From Oscillospiraceae bacterium (GTDB lineage: Bacteria > Bacillota > Clostridia > Oscillospirales > Oscillospiraceae), in contig JAEETX010000014.1 of the NCBI GenBank assembly GCA_016286665.1, forward strand, positions 1-44,931: a stretch of 44,931 bases of DNA. The letters are read 5' to 3'. Below the pieces are notes generated by a model. It was not told where the DNA came from. It saw only the letters and a program-made list of their open reading frames with translations, and ran no database searches. Positions within the stretch are counted from its first letter, which is position 1; each line of letters starts with the position of its first letter. Shown piece by piece: positions 42,653 to 44,931 of the stretch. The position numbers and the translations under genes are program-made.

Positions 42653-43814
42653 GCTCATGAACATCGACAAGACCTATATCGCCAACACCTACGCCCGCTT
42701 CCCGGTGGAGATCGTTTCCGGGAAGGGCTCTCTGCTCTACTCCCCGGAGGGGAAGCGCTACATCGACATGGGCTCCGGCATCGGGGTCACCGCCTTCGGC
42801 ACCGGAGACGACGCCTGGAAGGAGGCGGTCGTCGCCCAGCTGGGAAAGGTGCAGCACACCTCCAACCTCTATTACACCGAGCCCTGCGCCATGCTGGCGA
42901 AGCTGCTGTGCGAACGCACGGGCATGAAGAAGGTCTTCTTCGGCAATTCCGGCGCAGAGGCCAACGAATGCGCCATCAAAGCCGCACGGAAATACGCTTC
43001 CGAGAAGAAGGGGCCGGAATACCATACCATCGTCACCCTCAAAAACAGCTTCCACGGCCGGACCCTCACCACTCTGGCCGCCACGGGGCAGGAGCACTAC
43101 CACGAGCTGTTCCAGCCGCTGACCCCCGGCTTTGCCTACGCTGACGCGGACGATCCCGAGGGCCTTCGGAAGCTGGCGCTGGAGGTCAAGGCCGCCGCCG
43201 TCATGGTGGAGTGCATCCAGGGCGAGGGCGGCGTCCGGGTCATCGACGGAGATTTCCTCCGGAAAACCGCGGAATTCTGCCGGGAGCAGGATATCCTCCT
43301 GATCGTGGACGAGGTGCAGACCGGCAACGGCCGCACCGGTCAGCTCTATTCCTATATGAATTTCGGCATCGCGCCGGATATCGTCTCCACCGCCAAGGGC
43401 CTGGGGGGCGGCCTGCCCCTGGGGGCCTGCCTGCTGGGGGAAAAGGTGCAGGATGTGTTCCATCCCGGCGACCACGGCTCCACCTTCGGGGGCAACCCCG
43501 TCTGCTGCGCCGGGGCTCTCAGCGTGATGCAGCGGCTGGACGACGCCTTTTTGGCGGAGGTCCGGGCAAAGGGGGACTTCATCCGCTCCGCCCTCGTCGG
43601 CGCGCCGGGTGTGGAATATGTGAGCGGTCTCGGGCTCATGGTGGGCGTGAAGACCATCAAGAGCGCCGCCGAGGTGGTGGCGAAGTGCAATGAAAAGGGC
43701 GTCCTGTGCCTCACGGCCAAGGATAAGGTGCGGCTGCTGCCCGCCCTGAATATTCCCATGGAGCTGCTGGAAGAAGCTGTCGCCGTCCTGAAGGACGTCT
43801 GCGGGGAGGATTGA
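42645..43814 (+). CDS. argD: acetylornithine aminotransferase
   Basis: This class III PLP aminotransferase makes N-acetylornithine. The cofactor lysine is K251 in [26 protein letters not shown] lies at 221-232, and [15 protein letters not shown] at 98-112. The length of 389 is normal. It overlaps argB by 8 bp and ends 2 bp before the argF start. Some family members also act in lysine synthesis; the location makes the arginine role certain. Confidence 0.97.
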   Translation: MSELMNIDKTYIANTYARFPVEIVSGKGSLLYSPEGKRYIDMGSGIGVTAFGTGDDAWKEAVVAQLGKVQHTSNLYYTEPCAMLAKLLCERTGMKKVFFGNSGAEANECAIKAARKYASEKKGPEYHTIVTLKNSFHGRTLTTLAATGQEHYHELFQPLTPGFAYADADDPEGLRKLALEVKAAAVMVECIQGEGGVRVIDGDFLRKTAEFCREQDILLIVDEVQTGNGRTGQLYSYMNFGIAPDIVSTAKGLGGGLPLGACLLGEKVQDVFHPGDHGSTFGGNPVCCAGALSVMQRLDDAFLAEVRAKGDFIRSALVGAPGVEYVSGLGLMVGVKTIKSAAEVVAKCNEKGVLCLTAKDKVRLLPALNIPMELLEEAVAVLKDVCGED

Positions 43815-43816
43815 AA

Positions 43817-44809
43817 ATGGAACATATGCACGGAAGGAGCTTTCTCAAGCTGCTGGACTTCTCCCCGGCCGAGATCGCCGGGCTGCTGGACCTGGCCGCG
43901 GACCTGAAAGCAAAGAAAAAAGCCGGCGTGCCTCACCGCCTCTATGAGGGCAAAAACATCGCCCTCATCTTTGAAAAAACCTCCACCCGCACCCGCTGCG
44001 CCTTTGAAGTCGCGGCTGCGGACCTGGGGATGCACGCCGTCTATCTGGACCCCAAGAGCAGCCAGATGGGCAAGAAGGAATCCATTGCCGACACGGCGCG
44101 GGTCCTGGGGCGGATGTTCGACGGCATCGAATATCGGGGCTATGGTCAGGAGATCGTGGAGACCCTGGCGGAATTTGCCGGGGTGCCGGTGTGGAACGGG
44201 CTGACCAACGAATTCCATCCCACCCAGATTCTGGCGGATTTTCTCACCATCCGGGAGCATTTCGGCTCCCTCAAGGGGCGGAAGCTGGTCTATCTGGGGG
44301 ACGCCCGCTACAACATGGGCAACTCGCTCATGGTGGGCTGCGCCAAGATGGGCCTGGAATTCACCGCCTGCGCCCCCGCCGCCTATTTCCCCGACCCGGC
44401 GCTGGTGAACACCTGCCGCCTTATCGCAGACTATACGGGGGCTTCCCTCCGCTTTGAGACGGACCCCGTCTCCGCCGTGAAGGGGGCGGACGTACTCTAC
44501 ACCGACGTGTGGGTCTCCATGGGCGAGCCGGAGGAGGTCTGGGAGGAGCGCATCCGGGATCTGAGCCCCTATCGGGTCACCAAAGCGCTCATGGACGAGG
44601 CGGGCAGCCAGTGCCGCTTCCTCCACTGTCTCCCCTCCTTCCACGATCTGGACACGGAGATCGGCAACGAGATTTTTGAAAAATACGGCATCCCCTGCAT
44701 GGAGGTGACGGACGAGGTCTTCAACGGCCCGCAGTCCATCGTCTTCGACGAGGCGGAAAACCGGATGCACACCATCAAGGCCGTCATGGCGGCAACGCTG
44801 CGTCCTTAA
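43817..44809 (+). CDS. argF: ornithine carbamoyltransferase
   Basis: The enzyme makes citrulline from ornithine and carbamoyl phosphate. The carbamoyl-phosphate site STRTR is at residues 56-60, FHPTQ lies near 132, and the ornithine-site loop is HCLPS near 271, where HCLPA or HCLPM is more common. The ATG at 43817 is preferred over a TTG two codons before it, because GGGGAGG sits at good spacing. The length of 330 is normal. No arginine deiminase genes are nearby, so this is the anabolic enzyme. It is last in the cluster. Confidence 0.97.
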   Translation: MEHMHGRSFLKLLDFSPAEIAGLLDLAADLKAKKKAGVPHRLYEGKNIALIFEKTSTRTRCAFEVAAADLGMHAVYLDPKSSQMGKKESIADTARVLGRMFDGIEYRGYGQEIVETLAEFAGVPVWNGLTNEFHPTQILADFLTIREHFGSLKGRKLVYLGDARYNMGNSLMVGCAKMGLEFTACAPAAYFPDPALVNTCRLIADYTGASLRFETDPVSAVKGADVLYTDVWVSMGEPEEVWEERIRDLSPYRVTKALMDEAGSQCRFLHCLPSFHDLDTEIGNEIFEKYGIPCMEVTDEVFNGPQSIVFDEAENRMHTIKAVMAATLRP

Positions 44810-44931
44810 GGCAACACCGCACAATTCTGGTGCGCAGATTGCGCAGTCAGAATTTTCGTCAGATTGTCTGAAAATCGCGGGGAATACTTCCTGTATTGGC
44901 CAAGATTTTCGGGCAATATGACGGAACATGA
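44810..44931. other. non-coding tail with repeat copy and hairpins
   Basis: No gene was seen. The stretch contains the second copy of the 24-bp repeat and a further hairpin-forming sequence (ATTTT...AAAAT around CAGA/TCTG at 44852-44875). It looks like a longer intergenic repeat element cut by the window edge. Confidence 0.45.
44827..44850 (+). repeat. 24-bp dispersed repeat, copy 2
   Basis: It differs at one position from the reverse complement of 38157-38180. It lies 18 bp after the argF stop and carries the TGCGCA-GAT-TGCGCA palindrome. Confidence 0.75.

Overview
The window looks like chromosome of a GC-rich, anaerobic, Gram-positive gut bacterium of the Firmicutes, probably order Oscillospirales. 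The reasons are BlaI/BlaR1-type regulation, Gram-positive lipoproteins with PEPT linkers, near-consensus sigma-A promoters, an anaerobic (cobalt-early) cobalamin pathway, Bacillus-type ARG boxes and a compact argGHCJBDF cluster. The lineage is inferred; no rRNA is present.

Layout. (1) 131-6643: a minus-strand BlaI/BlaR1-like pair with a 20-bp-arm palindrome over its promoter, then a second minus-strand unit: lipoprotein, cupin and zinc alcohol dehydrogenase. (2) 6694-18558: a twelve-gene minus-strand cobalamin operon, read cbiA-cbiC-cbiD-cbiF-cbiG-cbiH-[cbiJ-cbiE-cbiT fusion]-cbiB-cobD-cobQ-cobO. Two near-identical ~140-nt leaders sit before cbiF and cbiG and can pair with those genes' ribosome binding sites. 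(3) 18600-23068: back-to-back promoters, a cobalamin riboswitch, then a lipoprotein of unknown ligand and a BtuFCD-type ABC importer on the plus strand. (4) 23231-25564: a PLP lyase-like enzyme beside a D-amino-acid aminotransferase. (5) 25561-27327: a lower-GC patch with two GNAT acetyltransferases around a frameshifted brnT toxin gene and an intact small antitoxin-like gene. (6) 27365-31862: an Old Yellow Enzyme-type flavin/Fe-S oxidoreductase with two cupins carrying unusual cysteine tails, next to a UroD/corrinoid-methyltransferase-like protein. (7) 32029-34045: TrkH/TrkA potassium uptake. (8) 34161-44809: fumC, malic enzyme and argGHCJBDF on the plus strand.

How the genes work together. 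The cobalamin operon covers most corrin-ring and late steps; cbiL, the cobalt chelatase and cobU/cobS/cobC/cobT are not in the window. The riboswitch is positioned to control uptake only; the biosynthesis operon has a very short leader without one. In the arginine block, fumarate released by ArgH can pass through FumC and malic enzyme to pyruvate, and two ARG boxes stand just upstream of the argG promoter. The region most likely to hold an undescribed system is 27365-31862 together with the related cupin/alcohol dehydrogenase pair at 3192-4787. The paired leaders in the cobalamin operon are the best candidate for a new RNA regulatory element.
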